Counted from the first letter of the stretch, positions 1 through 8,740 are shown. The stretch: 64,000 nt of DNA from Gemmatimonadaceae bacterium (GCA_035606695.1 DATNEW010000028.1:1-64000); one strand, 5' to 3'. A program made the numbers and translations. Notes: a model not told the origin generated them from the sequence alone.

Positions 1-2
1 AG

Positions 3-1079
3 TCCGGCGCGACACCGCTCGTGTGGGACGACGCGAAATACAACTTCGCCCGCGCCCGCGACGCCGAGACCTGGATCTTCACGAAGCAGACGGTGAAGGA
101 CTATCCGGACTACTGGGTGATGGGCGATGGGTTCAAGTCGCCGCGTCGTCTGTCGACCGCAAATCCGCAGCAGGCGGACTATGCCTGGTCGAGTGGCGCT
201 CGTCTCGTCGACTACGTGACGGACAAGGGCGATTCGCTGCAGGGCGCGCTGTTCCTGCCGCCGAACTACGAGGCGGGCAAGAAGTATCCGACGGTGGTGT
301 ACATCTACGAGAAGCGCTCGCAATTCCTGCACAGCTACAGCGTCCCGAACGAGACGCAGGCATTCAACCCGAGCGTCTACACGAGCCGAGGGTATGCTGT
401 GTTCCAGCCGGACATCGTGTACAAGGTGAACGACCCGGGTATGTCGGCGGTCTGGGCGGTCGTCCCGGCGGTGAAGGCCGCCATCGCGACCGGGATCGTC
501 GATTCGGCGAACGTCGCGCTGCACGGCCACTCGTGGGGCGGCTACCAGACGGCCTTCCTCGTCACGCAGACGAACATCTTCAAGAGCGCGATCGCCGGCG
601 CGCCGCTCACCGACATGGTGAGCATGTACAGCTCGATCTACTGGAACACGGGCGGCACGAACCAGGCGATCTTCGAGTCGAGCCAGGGCCGCTTCAAGGG
701 CAACGTGGCCGACAACATGGAAGCCTACCTGCGCAACTCGCCGGTCTTCCACGCGAAAAACGTCAAGACGCCGCTCATCATTCTGTCCGACGACAAGGAC
801 GGCGCCGTGGACTTCAATCAGGGCATCACGTACTTCAACACGTTGCGCCAGATGGGCAAGGACGTGATCCTGCTCGAGTACGTCGGCGAGAATCACGGCT
901 TGGCGCGTCCGATCAACATGAAGGACTACGCCATGCGCCAGAAGGATTGGTTCGATCACTACCTCAAGGGCGCGCCCGCGCCCGAGTGGATGACGAACGG
1001 CATTCCGCGCATCAAGATGGATGAGTACTGGCAGCAGCTCAAAGCGCAGCAGCAGGGCGCCGCGCCGATCGTCCCGTAA
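3..1079 (+). CDS. S9 family prolyl oligopeptidase-like peptidase, 3' part (5' end outside window)
   Basis: The frame is open from the first bases of the window, so this is the C-terminal part of a longer protein; the GTG at 21 is internal. The visible 352 residues form an alpha/beta-hydrolase catalytic domain. The nucleophile motif GHSWGGYQ has its Ser near residue 171 counted from that GTG. An Asp in SDDKDGAVD and a His in ENHG complete the S9 (POP/DPP4/acylaminoacyl peptidase) triad in the usual order. The beta-propeller expected in the family would lie upstream. It probably degrades peptides in the periplasm, but the signal peptide is out of view. It converges with the multicopper oxidase gene, with 3 bp between the two stop codons. 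Confidence 0.9.
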   Translation, partial: SGATPLVWDDAKYNFARARDAETWIFTKQTVKDYPDYWVMGDGFKSPRRLSTANPQQADYAWSSGARLVDYVTDKGDSLQGALFLPPNYEAGKKYPTVVYIYEKRSQFLHSYSVPNETQAFNPSVYTSRGYAVFQPDIVYKVNDPGMSAVWAVVPAVKAAIATGIVDSANVALHGHSWGGYQTAFLVTQTNIFKSAIAGAPLTDMVSMYSSIYWNTGGTNQAIFESSQGRFKGNVADNMEAYLRNSPVFHAKNVKTPLIILSDDKDGAVDFNQGITYFNTLRQMGKDVILLEYVGENHGLARPINMKDYAMRQKDWFDHYLKGAPAPEWMTNGIPRIKMDEYWQQLKAQQQGAAPIVP

Positions 1080-1082
1080 GCG

Positions 1083-2810
1083 TTACCGCACGCGCAGCAT
1101 CGTCATCATGCCCGCGCCGAGGTGTTCGGCGATGTGGCAGTGCAGCATCCAATCTCCGGGGTTCGACGCGTCGATCAACAGATCGACCGTCGATCCCACG
1201 GGGATGAGGGCGGTATCCTTCCACGCCATGTTGCGCGTGCGCACGCCGTCGCGCGACACGACCAGCATTCGTTGCCCATGGAGATGGATCGGGTGCTGCA
1301 TCGGATGAAATGACTTCGGGTCGTTGAAGATCCGGAGCTTTACCACCGATCCGCGCGCCGCGGTCCAGTCGATGTCCATGTTCTCCTTTCCCGTGGACTC
1401 GTCGCGCAGAATCCAGCGCACCTGCTTGCCCGTCGAGAGCCAGTTCATGTCGGGCATGCCGTCGACCCACTCGACCGGCGCGAAGTACGCGGTATCGACA
1501 TTCATGAACTGCACCGTCGCGAGCGGTAGCGAGTTGGTCGCTACGGTCAGGCGCAGCGTCTTGTCGGGCGGCTTGTCGAAGTACGCGCGATACTTGTCGA
1601 TGTCTCGCGAGACGTCGCTGTTTTCGCGCAACGCTGAGAATTGCGCCGCGTAGCTCGGCACCGCCGCCGCTGCATCGACGGCGATCGTGCCGAGCGTGTC
1701 CACCTCGGGCGAAAATTCGCCGGCATAGTGGTTGATCGCCTGAATGGCGTTCACAAACGCATACGTTCCGGGCCGATCGAACTTCACCTCGACGACGTAT
1801 CGCTCCGCCGGAGCGATCACGACGCTCGGCACGCGTTCTTCGCGCTCGAACTTGCTGACGTCCGATGCCACGACTTTGATCGGCGCGCCGCCGAACGACA
1901 GGTTGTACGTGCGCGACGACGATACGTTCGTCAGGAAGAAACGCACGACGGCGCCGCGTTTCACGCGCAGCGAATATTTGGGCTCGCCGTTCACGAGCAG
2001 CGTGTTTCCAACGCGACCCATCAGCGCGAAGTCGGGCGACTCCTTGCCAAACGGAATGAGCGTGTCGCCGTTGATCAGCAGATCATCGAGCGTCAGCGTT
2101 TGCTCCCAGTTCACCGGCGAGTAATAAGACTTGTCCGGGGAATCGACGCGAATGTTGCCGAATAACCCCATCGCCTGCTCGATGTCTTCGCGCACGTGCG
2201 GGTGATACCAATAGATGCCCGCGTCGGGAAATTTCACCGTGTACGTGAAGTCGTCGCCGGCGCGCACCGAGTCCTGCGTGAGTCCGGGCATGCCGTCGAA
2301 GCGATTGTCCAGTCGCACACCGTGCCAGTGGACGGTGCTCGGCAGATCGATGCGATTGTGAAAGCGCACCGTGATCGTGGCGTTCTGCGGCACGCGCAGC
2401 AGCGGTCCAGGCACCTGACCGTTGAAGCCATACATGACGAACGTGTGGCCCTTGATCGTTCGGCGGACGATCATCGCCGTGAGATCGAGCGTATCGCCGT
2501 TGCGAAGTGGCGTGATGCGCGTGGGCTGCGCGGCTGGAAGTCGCAGCGGATCACGACCGGCGCCGGGAAGAAAACTCTGCACGGGCGGCGTGAGACCGAC
2601 GAGTCCCGGAATCATCGGCATGCCGGGCGGCATCGGAATGGGCATACCGTTTCCCATATCCATAGCCATGTCCATCGACATCGTGTCGTGGCTCATGGGC
2701 GCCGGCTTCGGCGCAGGTTTCTTCGCCGGCGGTTTCCTTTGCGCGAATGTCGTCGCCGGCGTGATGCCGAGTGCGACTCCCAGCGCAAACCATGCGAGGC
2801 GCCGAATCAC
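1083..2810 (-). CDS. Multicopper oxidase (three-domain, laccase/CueO-like), Met-rich N-terminus
   Basis: Secreted copper oxidase of about 575 aa. All four copper-ligand motifs are present in order: HWHG, WYHPH, HPIHLHG and HCHIAEHLGAGM, the last carrying the type-1 Cys, His and a Met axial ligand. It should oxidise phenols or metal ions (Cu(I), Mn(II), Fe(II)) with O2 in the periplasm. A signal peptide (MIRRLAWFALGVALG, cleaved near TTFA) is followed by a Lys/Pro linker and a Met/His-rich stretch that could bind copper. I chose GTG at 2810 because it overlaps the TGA of the upstream gene (GTGA), places the signal peptide at the N-terminus, and avoids a long upstream extension that only shadows the neighbouring gene. 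Last gene of a three-gene coupled operon. Confidence 0.9.
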   Translation of the reverse strand: MIRRLAWFALGVALGITPATTFAQRKPPAKKPAPKPAPMSHDTMSMDMAMDMGNGMPIPMPPGMPMIPGLVGLTPPVQSFLPGAGRDPLRLPAAQPTRITPLRNGDTLDLTAMIVRRTIKGHTFVMYGFNGQVPGPLLRVPQNATITVRFHNRIDLPSTVHWHGVRLDNRFDGMPGLTQDSVRAGDDFTYTVKFPDAGIYWYHPHVREDIEQAMGLFGNIRVDSPDKSYYSPVNWEQTLTLDDLLINGDTLIPFGKESPDFALMGRVGNTLLVNGEPKYSLRVKRGAVVRFFLTNVSSSRTYNLSFGGAPIKVVASDVSKFEREERVPSVVIAPAERYVVEVKFDRPGTYAFVNAIQAINHYAGEFSPEVDTLGTIAVDAAAAVPSYAAQFSALRENSDVSRDIDKYRAYFDKPPDKTLRLTVATNSLPLATVQFMNVDTAYFAPVEWVDGMPDMNWLSTGKQVRWILRDESTGKENMDIDWTAARGSVVKLRIFNDPKSFHPMQHPIHLHGQRMLVVSRDGVRTRNMAWKDTALIPVGSTVDLLIDASNPGDWMLHCHIAEHLGAGMMTMLRVR

Positions 2811-3292
2811 GGCGGTATCCCGCGAAAGAGCGGATGACTCAGAAACGACTGCAGCCACCCGCTCGGCGACGTACCGTGTAATACGGTGGGCCCGTCGTGC
2901 GTCGTCGCTTCCGCGCTCGACTCCGCCGTGATCACGAGGAGAAACTTGTTCAACTCCGCGTGCCCGACCGTGTTGTCGCCGTTGCGGACCACGCCCAGGC
3001 GCACCCATGTCTCGAGATCGGTGCTTGCTGCCCACGCGACGTAACTGCGATACGCGCCGAGCGTCGATGGTTCCGGCAGACTGTCGGCGTGAATTTGAAC
3101 GTCGTAGCTCGCATGGCCGTCGGCCGTCGCGGCGACGCCGAACGGAGACGGCGCGTAAACGAGTCGCGCGCTTCCGTGTGCCGACGGCGCTTTCGGCGTG
3201 TTGAACAACGCAATGTCGAACGGCCCGGCGGTCGCGGCGAACACCGCCGCGACCGTGAACAACAGCGTTCCGCGAAGAGCTACGCTCGTCAC
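2807..3292 (-). CDS. Exported protein of unknown function, middle gene of the multicopper oxidase operon
   Basis: About 161 aa. I chose GTG at 3292, which overlaps the TGA of the preceding gene; its own TGA overlaps the GTG of the oxidase gene, so all three genes look translationally coupled. The N-terminus is a hydrophobic signal or anchor (LRGTLLFTVAAVFAATAG). The rest is soluble, with a block reading YVAWAAS..LETWVRLG and then LNKFLLVITAE, suggestive of a small beta-sandwich domain. No catalytic motif is seen. It probably assists the oxidase or the upstream repeat protein, for example as a copper carrier or assembly factor; that role is inferred from the operon only. Confidence 0.7.
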   Translation of the reverse strand: MTSVALRGTLLFTVAAVFAATAGPFDIALFNTPKAPSAHGSARLVYAPSPFGVAATADGHASYDVQIHADSLPEPSTLGAYRSYVAWAASTDLETWVRLGVVRNGDNTVGHAELNKFLLVITAESSAEATTHDGPTVLHGTSPSGWLQSFLSHPLFRGIPP

Positions 3293-4677
3293 GGCACGAC
3301 CGGCTTCACCGCGCGATCGGGTCCGTGATCCCAATCCTGCACGCTCGAGATGTTCGGCATTCCGTAGTCATGACCATTCCAACCGTTGAATCCATCGAGA
3401 TGGAAGAGCCAGAGTCCGCTGCGCATGTCGGACAGCACGATCAATCCGTCGTAATTGCGCACGTCCACGCCGAACGCGCCTTGCTCGACACTCGTCGTGC
3501 TTTGCCAGCCGTTGTCGGGTGTGCCTCCGAATCCGTGCTCGTGTTCACATTCGCAGGTGTACCACGCGCCGTCCGTCTTCGGATGCTTCGGGTCCTTGAG
3601 ATCGAACACCTGCAACCCATCCTCGTACGCCGACACGAAGACATACGGCCAGCGCACTTCGTGATTGTGCGACAGGTCGCGCCAATCCGCCGTCCACGCG
3701 CTGATCGGGATGTCGATGTTCTGCGTCTTGCCCTGCTGGCCGGGCTCGAGATCCCATATGCGCAGCGGCGTGTATTGATATTCGGTCTCGGTCACGGCGT
3801 AATGTCCGTCGGGCGACGGCGTGAACGTGTGCGCGATGTCCATACCGAGACTGGTGATCGTGAAGAGCTGTTTGGGCGTTTCGGGATGGGTGACGTCCCA
3901 CACCGAATAGCCGCCCAAGCCGGCGCCGTAGAACTTGTCCTGATGCGTCGCCGGGTCATAGCCGACGTAGAAGTCGTGATATCCGCCGCCGCCGATCTGC
4001 TTGAACGGCGTCGGATTGGGCACCTCGCCAATGAGCCAGGTCGATTCCGGCGCGCCGCTCACCACTTTCGCGAGATCATAGACCAGCGCCTTCGACTGAT
4101 TGATCGTCGCGAAGTACAGCGCACGCCCGTCCGACGCCTTGTACGCGAAGGTATTGTGAAAGCCGCCCGGCGACTGCGGGTAGCGAATTCGCGCCACGAC
4201 CTTTACGGCTTTTGGATCGGGCAGCCCCGTCACATCGAAGATCACCGCACCCAGATCGGCGTCGGGACTGCCTTGCATGAACTGATACGACTGCGCGTAG
4301 TAGTATTTGTTGCCGATCTTGAAATACTTGCCGTCCATCGCCCCGATGCCGCGATGCAGCTCCGGATTCTCGATCGTCCAATCGAAGATCTTTTTCGGCG
4401 CGGCGGTGTTCCCGATGTCGTAGATCTGCACGTCGAAGTTGACGAAGCCGCAGACATACACGTACGGCCGATTGCGATCCTGCTCGAGCTCGATGTCCGC
4501 CGCCTTCCACGCCCCAGGGTGCGTGACGACGTGCGCGAGCATCTTCATCTTGTCCGTTCCGCCATGTTTCTGATCGGACGCCTGGAGGGCAACGCCCGGG
4601 TCCTGCGCTACAGCCGAGCCGGCCAGTGTCGTGCTCGCGGCGGCGAGCAGCAGCAACGTGTTGAAGCGGTGCATCAT
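3289..4677 (-). CDS. Secreted LVIVD-repeat-like beta-propeller protein
   Basis: 462 aa beginning with a clear signal peptide (MMHRFNTLLLLAAAS...GSAVAQ). The mature part has recurring strands such as YVYVCGFVNFDVQIYDI, GYSVWDVTHPETPKQL and YVFVSAYEDGLQVFDLKDP. These 'V.D...P..P' blades are typical of LVIVD/YncE-like beta-propellers. A Cys/His cluster (YTCECEHEHGFGG) could bind metal, which would fit the downstream multicopper oxidase. It is the first gene of the three-gene operon and is read away from the KirBac gene. No enzymatic residues are recognised; a scaffold or metal-handling role is inference. Confidence 0.75.
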   Translation of the reverse strand: MMHRFNTLLLLAAASTTLAGSAVAQDPGVALQASDQKHGGTDKMKMLAHVVTHPGAWKAADIELEQDRNRPYVYVCGFVNFDVQIYDIGNTAAPKKIFDWTIENPELHRGIGAMDGKYFKIGNKYYYAQSYQFMQGSPDADLGAVIFDVTGLPDPKAVKVVARIRYPQSPGGFHNTFAYKASDGRALYFATINQSKALVYDLAKVVSGAPESTWLIGEVPNPTPFKQIGGGGYHDFYVGYDPATHQDKFYGAGLGGYSVWDVTHPETPKQLFTITSLGMDIAHTFTPSPDGHYAVTETEYQYTPLRIWDLEPGQQGKTQNIDIPISAWTADWRDLSHNHEVRWPYVFVSAYEDGLQVFDLKDPKHPKTDGAWYTCECEHEHGFGGTPDNGWQSTTSVEQGAFGVDVRNYDGLIVLSDMRSGLWLFHLDGFNGWNGHDYGMPNISSVQDWDHGPDRAVKPVVP

Positions 4678-4833
4678 GAATCCTCGAGCTGTGGGTAACC
4701 CGTCGGACGGCGCCGGTGCCGCGCGCGGCCGGTTTGGGAGTATGGGGCACGTTACATTGACGGGGCAAGGTGGCCTCGAACTCGCGCGCGCCCGTAGTTT
4801 TTGGGCTGCCCCTCATCCGGACCACGATTGCCG

Positions 4834-5853
4834 ATGACCGCCCCCGACGTCCCTCTGAACGAAGAACCGAAAGATCTTGGCTTCGGCTCCGTCATCGGCC
4901 GCGTCAACGAGAAGCGGCTGCTCAATCGCGACGGAACGTTCAATCAGCGCCGCGAAGGTCTGCCGTTTCTGTCGTCGCTCAGCTTCTATCATTATTTTCT
5001 AACGATCAGCTGGGCGCGGTTCTTCGCGCTCATCGTCGGCGCGTACGCCGCCGCGAACACGACGTTCGCGCTGCTGTATTTGGCGTGCGGCGCCGGAGCG
5101 CTGAGCGGACCGATGCCCTCCGCGATGGGCGGCGCGTTCTGGCGCGCCTTCTTCTTCAGCGTCGAGACGCTCGCCACGATCGGCTACGGCAACATCGCGC
5201 CCACTGGCATGGCGGCGCACCTCGTAATGACGTTCGAATCGCTCATCGGTCTGCTCGTGTTCGCGCTGACGACCGGAGTTCTGTTCTCGCGCTTCGCGCG
5301 CCCCACGGCGGCGCTGATGTTCAGCGAGCACGCCGTCGTGGCGCCGTACCGCCAGAAGCACGCGTTCATGTTCCGCGTCGCCAACGCGCGCAGCAATCAG
5401 TTGGTCGAGCTCGAGGCGAAGGTGCTGTTCTCCCGCATCGAGGGCTCCGCGCGCTTGTATGACGAGCTCGCGCTCGAGCGGTCGCGCGTGACGTTCTTTC
5501 CGCTCAGCTGGACGGTGGTGCACCCGATCGACGACAAGAGCCCGCTCTTCGGCCGCACGCACGAGGAACTCACCGCCAAGGATGCCGAGTTCATGATCAT
5601 GCTCACCGGTACCGACGAAACGTTCTCGCAGACCGTACACGCGCGCTCCTCCTACAAGCCCGAGGAAATCCTGTTCGGGCGCAAGTTCGTGAACATCTAC
5701 AATCCCACCGACGCCAACGGCGTGGTGAGCATCGACGTGCGCAAGCTCAGTCACACGGAAGTCGCCGAAGGCGACGAGTGGGGCCATACGTCGACGTGGC
5801 ACCACACCGGACATTTCGCCGGCTACTCGCCCGGGAAAAAGACGCGTGGTTGA
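4834..5853 (+). CDS. KirBac-type inward-rectifier potassium channel
   Basis: 339 aa. The architecture matches bacterial Kir channels. A short N-terminal slide-helix region (NRDGTFNQRREG) is followed by TM1 (about residues 55-85), the pore helix, the selectivity filter TIGYG (about 115-119), and TM2 (about 125-150). A C-terminal immunoglobulin-like cytoplasmic domain follows, with the usual TFFPLSWTVVHPID and VHARSSY blocks. It should conduct K+ across the inner membrane under lipid and proton control. I chose ATG at 4834 because upstream in-frame codons lie in the divergent promoter region and add no conserved sequence. The next gene begins 8 bp after the stop. Confidence 0.93.
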   Translation: MTAPDVPLNEEPKDLGFGSVIGRVNEKRLLNRDGTFNQRREGLPFLSSLSFYHYFLTISWARFFALIVGAYAAANTTFALLYLACGAGALSGPMPSAMGGAFWRAFFFSVETLATIGYGNIAPTGMAAHLVMTFESLIGLLVFALTTGVLFSRFARPTAALMFSEHAVVAPYRQKHAFMFRVANARSNQLVELEAKVLFSRIEGSARLYDELALERSRVTFFPLSWTVVHPIDDKSPLFGRTHEELTAKDAEFMIMLTGTDETFSQTVHARSSYKPEEILFGRKFVNIYNPTDANGVVSIDVRKLSHTEVAEGDEWGHTSTWHHTGHFAGYSPGKKTRG

Positions 5854-5860
5854 AGCGAGA

Positions 5861-6373
5861 GTGAAACGGATCGCATCGATTGGACTCGCGTTGGTTGTCG
5901 TGTGCGCCGCCACCGCCGCGGCGCAGCTTCCGACGCCCGCCTGGGCGCCGCCGGCTCGGTCGCACATTCGCGGCTACGTCATGCGGCCCGACAGCGTGCC
6001 GCTCGACGCGTGGATCCTGCAGTACCGCGGCAACCTCGCCGAGCTCGGTACGTGCCTGCACTGTGACGTGACGGTCATTGTCCCGATCGACAGCATTCAG
6101 TCGCTCGAGATCGCGCGCGAGCGATCCAACATGACGGTGAAGCGATTTCTCTGGGGCGTCGGAAAGGGGACGCTCATTGGAGCGGCCATCGGCGCCGGGT
6201 TGGGTCTCGTTCTCATCGTCGGCCCGAAAAATTGCGCCAACGACAGCTGCGAGTTGCTTCCGCTCATTCCGATCGGCGGCGCCATCCTGGGCGGAGGTAT
6301 CGGCGTCGTCGGCGGCGTCCTGCACGGGCTGCTCCAGCGAGCCGAGTACTGGGAGCCGGTCCGTCGATATTGA
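5861..6373 (+). CDS. Exported glycine-zipper protein of unknown function
   Basis: About 170 aa. It has an N-terminal signal peptide (RIASIGLALVVVCAATAAAQ) and a middle segment with a CLHC pair. A Gly/Ala-rich hydrophobic stretch follows (GTLIGAAIGAGLGLVL and GGAILGGGIGVVGGVLHG) like glycine-zipper membrane segments. GTG at 5861 is preceded by GCGAGA and starts after the KirBac stop; GTG at 5846 is the alternative and would overlap the channel gene. The domain before the zipper resembles proteins that map a local structural element, but I do not recognise a family. It is probably cotranscribed with the channel gene. Confidence 0.7.
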   Translation: MKRIASIGLALVVVCAATAAAQLPTPAWAPPARSHIRGYVMRPDSVPLDAWILQYRGNLAELGTCLHCDVTVIVPIDSIQSLEIARERSNMTVKRFLWGVGKGTLIGAAIGAGLGLVLIVGPKNCANDSCELLPLIPIGGAILGGGIGVVGGVLHGLLQRAEYWEPVRRY

Positions 6374-6399
6374 CACCATTGTTGTACCATTGTTAGACT
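6370..6399 (+). promoter_or_regulatory. Sigma-70-type promoter of the clpP operon
   Basis: A perfect -35 box TTGACA (6370-6375) is followed after 18 bp by TAGACT (6394-6399), four of six matches to the -10 consensus. The start codon of the next gene is at 6430, leaving a leader of about 24 nt. The -35 box overlaps the stop codon of the preceding gene. A direct repeat ACCATTGTT (6375-6383 and 6386-6394) lies in the spacer and could be a regulator site. Confidence 0.55.
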
Positions 6400-6429
6400 A
6401 AAGCGCAGCGCCTTTATCGAGAGGTTGGC

Positions 6430-7164
6430 ATGCGCGTTGGTGACTTTGGGGTGGAAGTCGTGGCGGTGCGCGACGGCGACGTCCGCGAGCTCGAGTCGGG
6501 GCACGTCCTCGCACACACCGGAACCGTGTACGCCATTCGGCTCCGCAACTTCGGCCCGCTGCGTTGTGTGGCCGACGTGCGTGTGGATGGTACATCGGTG
6601 ACTGCCCGAGGCCTCGTCGTCAACGCGTATGGCGTCGTCACGCTCGAGCGGCCCGTCGAGGGGCGCGACGCCGGCCGCTTCACGGTCATCGCCGAAGGCG
6701 ACGAGCGCGTGTTCGGTCCCGACGGGGGCCGCGACAATCCGGACCTGGGCTCGATCGAGGTCAGCTTTCGCCGCGAGCTCCCGCGTGACTCGGCGCGCGC
6801 GCGGCCCGATCTGTCCGACGTCCCGATGCTACCCGTTCCGCGCATTCCTATGCCGCCTTCGCGCCCGATGGCGCCGCCCGAGTGGACGCCGCCTGGGTTG
6901 CCGTATGGCTTCCATGCGCGCGCGACCACACCGGCGTTGCCCGATGTCGCGCGCGACGACACCGATCTCATCGAGCGCGCCGCGGGCACGGGGCTCACCG
7001 GGCGCTCGATGCAAGAATTTGAATCAATTGCGATCGGACCGTTGGAGGCGGAGGCAACCGTGCTTCGTCTTCGCATCGTCATTGGAACGGACGACGCCTT
7101 CGATGCGTCCCGTCCGCTGGCCGACAACGATCGTGCGCCGGCCCGTCCGCCGGCGCGCCCGTAA
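6430..7164 (+). CDS. Unknown protein, first gene of the clpP operon
   Basis: 244 aa with no signal peptide. The N-terminal 110 residues look like a compact beta domain: VYAIRLRNFGPLRCVADVRVDG, then GYGV-type turns (NAYGVVTLERP) and RFTVIAEGDERVF. This 'IRLRN...V.VDG...' pattern resembles a family of bacterial and viral proteins of unknown function. A Pro-rich linker follows (PVPRIPMPPSRPMAPPEWTPP) and then a tail ending in ARPPARP. Three bases separate its stop from the next start, so the three genes up to clpP form one operon. Function unknown; a ClpP substrate or adaptor role would be a guess from position. Confidence 0.7.
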   Translation: MRVGDFGVEVVAVRDGDVRELESGHVLAHTGTVYAIRLRNFGPLRCVADVRVDGTSVTARGLVVNAYGVVTLERPVEGRDAGRFTVIAEGDERVFGPDGGRDNPDLGSIEVSFRRELPRDSARARPDLSDVPMLPVPRIPMPPSRPMAPPEWTPPGLPYGFHARATTPALPDVARDDTDLIERAAGTGLTGRSMQEFESIAIGPLEAEATVLRLRIVIGTDDAFDASRPLADNDRAPARPPARP

Positions 7165-7167
7165 CAC

Positions 7168-7809
7168 ATGGCGCGCGCGAAGACACGCGGCGTCCGCCGC
7201 GAGGCACCGAGTGAAACGCGGCTCGAGCAGATCGAACGCGAGCTCGAGCGATGGCGCCGTCGCGCCGTTCCCGACGACACGGCCCCGCTCGATGCCGACG
7301 ACCTGGCGCGTCTGACGCGCGACTGCTTCGCGTTCTTCGGCATCGATGCGGCGGGCGACAGCTTTTCGGTGAACACGGTTCACTACTATCGCCGCAAGGA
7401 CATCCTCGACGAACCGGATGGTCGCACGGCGGCGGCGCGCTATGCTCTGCGCCATGTGTGGCAGGCAGTCGGCGCACGCCTCGCGGGACATCTCGGGCTC
7501 GTCACGCTCGCCGAAGCGCGCGATGCGATTCGCGGCGCCGGGGACGATGAGCTACGACGCTTCGTTGCGTCGCGCGTGGCGGATGCGCGCGCGCGGGACG
7601 CCGCGCGTCAGACTACGCCCGAGGCGCGTCCGCTCACGAATGCCGATGCGTCATCACAGACGGCAGCCGTCGCGGCGACTGCCACCGTCATCCCGCTCGG
7701 CGGCAACGCCATGTGTCTCATACCGACTGGCCACGACGCGCTGCATTCCAAGGATGCCGCGCGAACGCTCGTGGCGTCGCTTGCTCGCGGGCTCGGTCTC
7801 AATTCCTGA
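7168..7809 (+). CDS. MerR-like helix-turn-helix protein
   Basis: 213 aa. Residues about 50-115 resemble a MerR-type winged helix: the wing signature VNTVHYYRRKDILDEPDG is followed by RYALRHVWQAVGARLAGHLGLVTLAEAR, matching 'YYR..GLL..P.G.R.Y....' and the following helices. A basic N-terminus and a C-terminal region without a recognised effector domain flank it. Being between an unknown gene and clpP, it may regulate its own operon. The HTH call is by pattern only; the MerR similarity is moderate. Confidence 0.6.
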   Translation: MARAKTRGVRREAPSETRLEQIERELERWRRRAVPDDTAPLDADDLARLTRDCFAFFGIDAAGDSFSVNTVHYYRRKDILDEPDGRTAAARYALRHVWQAVGARLAGHLGLVTLAEARDAIRGAGDDELRRFVASRVADARARDAARQTTPEARPLTNADASSQTAAVAATATVIPLGGNAMCLIPTGHDALHSKDAARTLVASLARGLGLNS

Positions 7810-7824
7810 GGTGAGGAGAGTTTT

Positions 7825-8484
7825 ATGTCGTCGATTTCGGTTCCGTACGTCATCGAGCGCACCGCGCGCGGCGATCGCACGTATGACGTCTTCTCGCGGC
7901 TGCTGATGGACCGCATTCTCTTTCTCGGCACGGAGATCAACGACGACGTCGCGAACATCATCGTCGCGCAATTGCTGTTTCTCGAAGCCGACGGCCCGGG
8001 GCGGGAAATCCAGATGTACATCAATTCGCCCGGCGGGAGCGTCCCGTCCGGTCTCGCGATCTACGACACGATGCAACACATCTCGTCGCCGGTCGCGACG
8101 ACGTGCGTCGGCATGGCGGCGAGCATGGGTGCGTTTCTGCTCGCGTCCGGCGCGCCCGGCAGGCGCTCGGCGCTGCCGCATTCGCGCATCATGATGCATC
8201 AACCGCTCGGACGCGGCGGGCAGGGCACTGCGTCCGACATCGAGATCGTCGCGAAGGAATTCATCTATCTCAAGGGGAAGATGTTTCAGCTCATGTCGCG
8301 ACACACGGGGCAGCCGCTCGAGTGGATCGAACGTGAGTTCGATCGCGACCGCTACATGTCGGCGTGCGAGGCAAAACGCTTCGGGATGATCGATCATGTC
8401 GTCGAGCGACGCGAGGAGCTCGTACCCGAGCCGACACGCGAGGCCGCGCACGATGACGGTAATCTCGTGGTGACGGTGGCGTAG
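7825..8484 (+). CDS. clpP: ATP-dependent Clp protease proteolytic subunit
   Basis: 219 aa, the usual ClpP size. The conserved blocks [35 protein letters not shown] and the FDRDRYMS region are present. They carry the catalytic Ser (about residue 100), His (about 125) and Asp (in FDRDRY). It forms the tetradecameric protease chamber fed by ClpX or ClpA/C. No Clp ATPase gene is adjacent. The start ATG at 7825 has a strong GAGGAG ribosome binding site 16-11 bp upstream. Gram-negatives usually place clpP between tig and clpX; here it follows two unusual genes, suggesting a second, specialised copy. Confidence 0.95.
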   Translation: MSSISVPYVIERTARGDRTYDVFSRLLMDRILFLGTEINDDVANIIVAQLLFLEADGPGREIQMYINSPGGSVPSGLAIYDTMQHISSPVATTCVGMAASMGAFLLASGAPGRRSALPHSRIMMHQPLGRGGQGTASDIEIVAKEFIYLKGKMFQLMSRHTGQPLEWIEREFDRDRYMSACEAKRFGMIDHVVERREELVPEPTREAAHDDGNLVVTVA

Positions 8485-8494
8485 CGAACCTCGA

Positions 8495-8740
8495 CCACGG
8501 ACAAACGGCGGACAACTGCGGATAGGCACGGAGACGGCGGAACTGCAGTTGACTGCTGTTGAATGATTATTTTTAGAACATCCTCGGGATGCTTCGCGAC
8601 TGGAAGCTTCCCGAGAGTGTCAAAAAAAAAGGATTCAACGTCAAACGCCGTTACAACGCAGTGCAAACGCCGTCTCCGTGCCGGTCCGCCGTTGTCCGAT
8701 GTTCGTCCGTGGTAGGCTGTTATCCGCCGTTCGTCCGTGA
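8495..8740. repeat. MITE- or REP-like non-coding element with 45-bp inverted arms
   Basis: The left arm 8495-8540 and the right arm 8668-8712 are near-perfect reverse complements. Both read, in the left-arm sense, CCACGGAC.AAC..CGGACAAC.GCGGA then GGCACGGAGACGGCG. A further partial copy of the terminal motif (CGCCGTTCGTCCGTG) follows at about 8724-8739. The centre holds another hairpin (8583-8615) and an A9 run. There is no coding sequence in it. It occupies the whole gap between clpP and the convergent ABC permease gene. Confidence 0.65.
8583..8615. terminator. Hairpin inside the inverted-repeat element, possible terminator
   Basis: CTCGGGATGCTTC pairs with GAAGCTTCCCGAG around a 7-base loop: a 13-bp stem with one mismatch. 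It is followed by GAGTGTC and a run of nine A. On the plus strand this lacks a U-tract; on the minus strand the T9 run lies before the stem. It may end clpP transcription or be part of the repeat element. Confidence 0.4.

Noticed and set aside
3325-4698. Long plus-strand open frame opposite the propeller gene
   Set aside because: It is an antisense shadow: Arg-rich, without domain features, while the minus strand has a signal peptide and propeller repeats.
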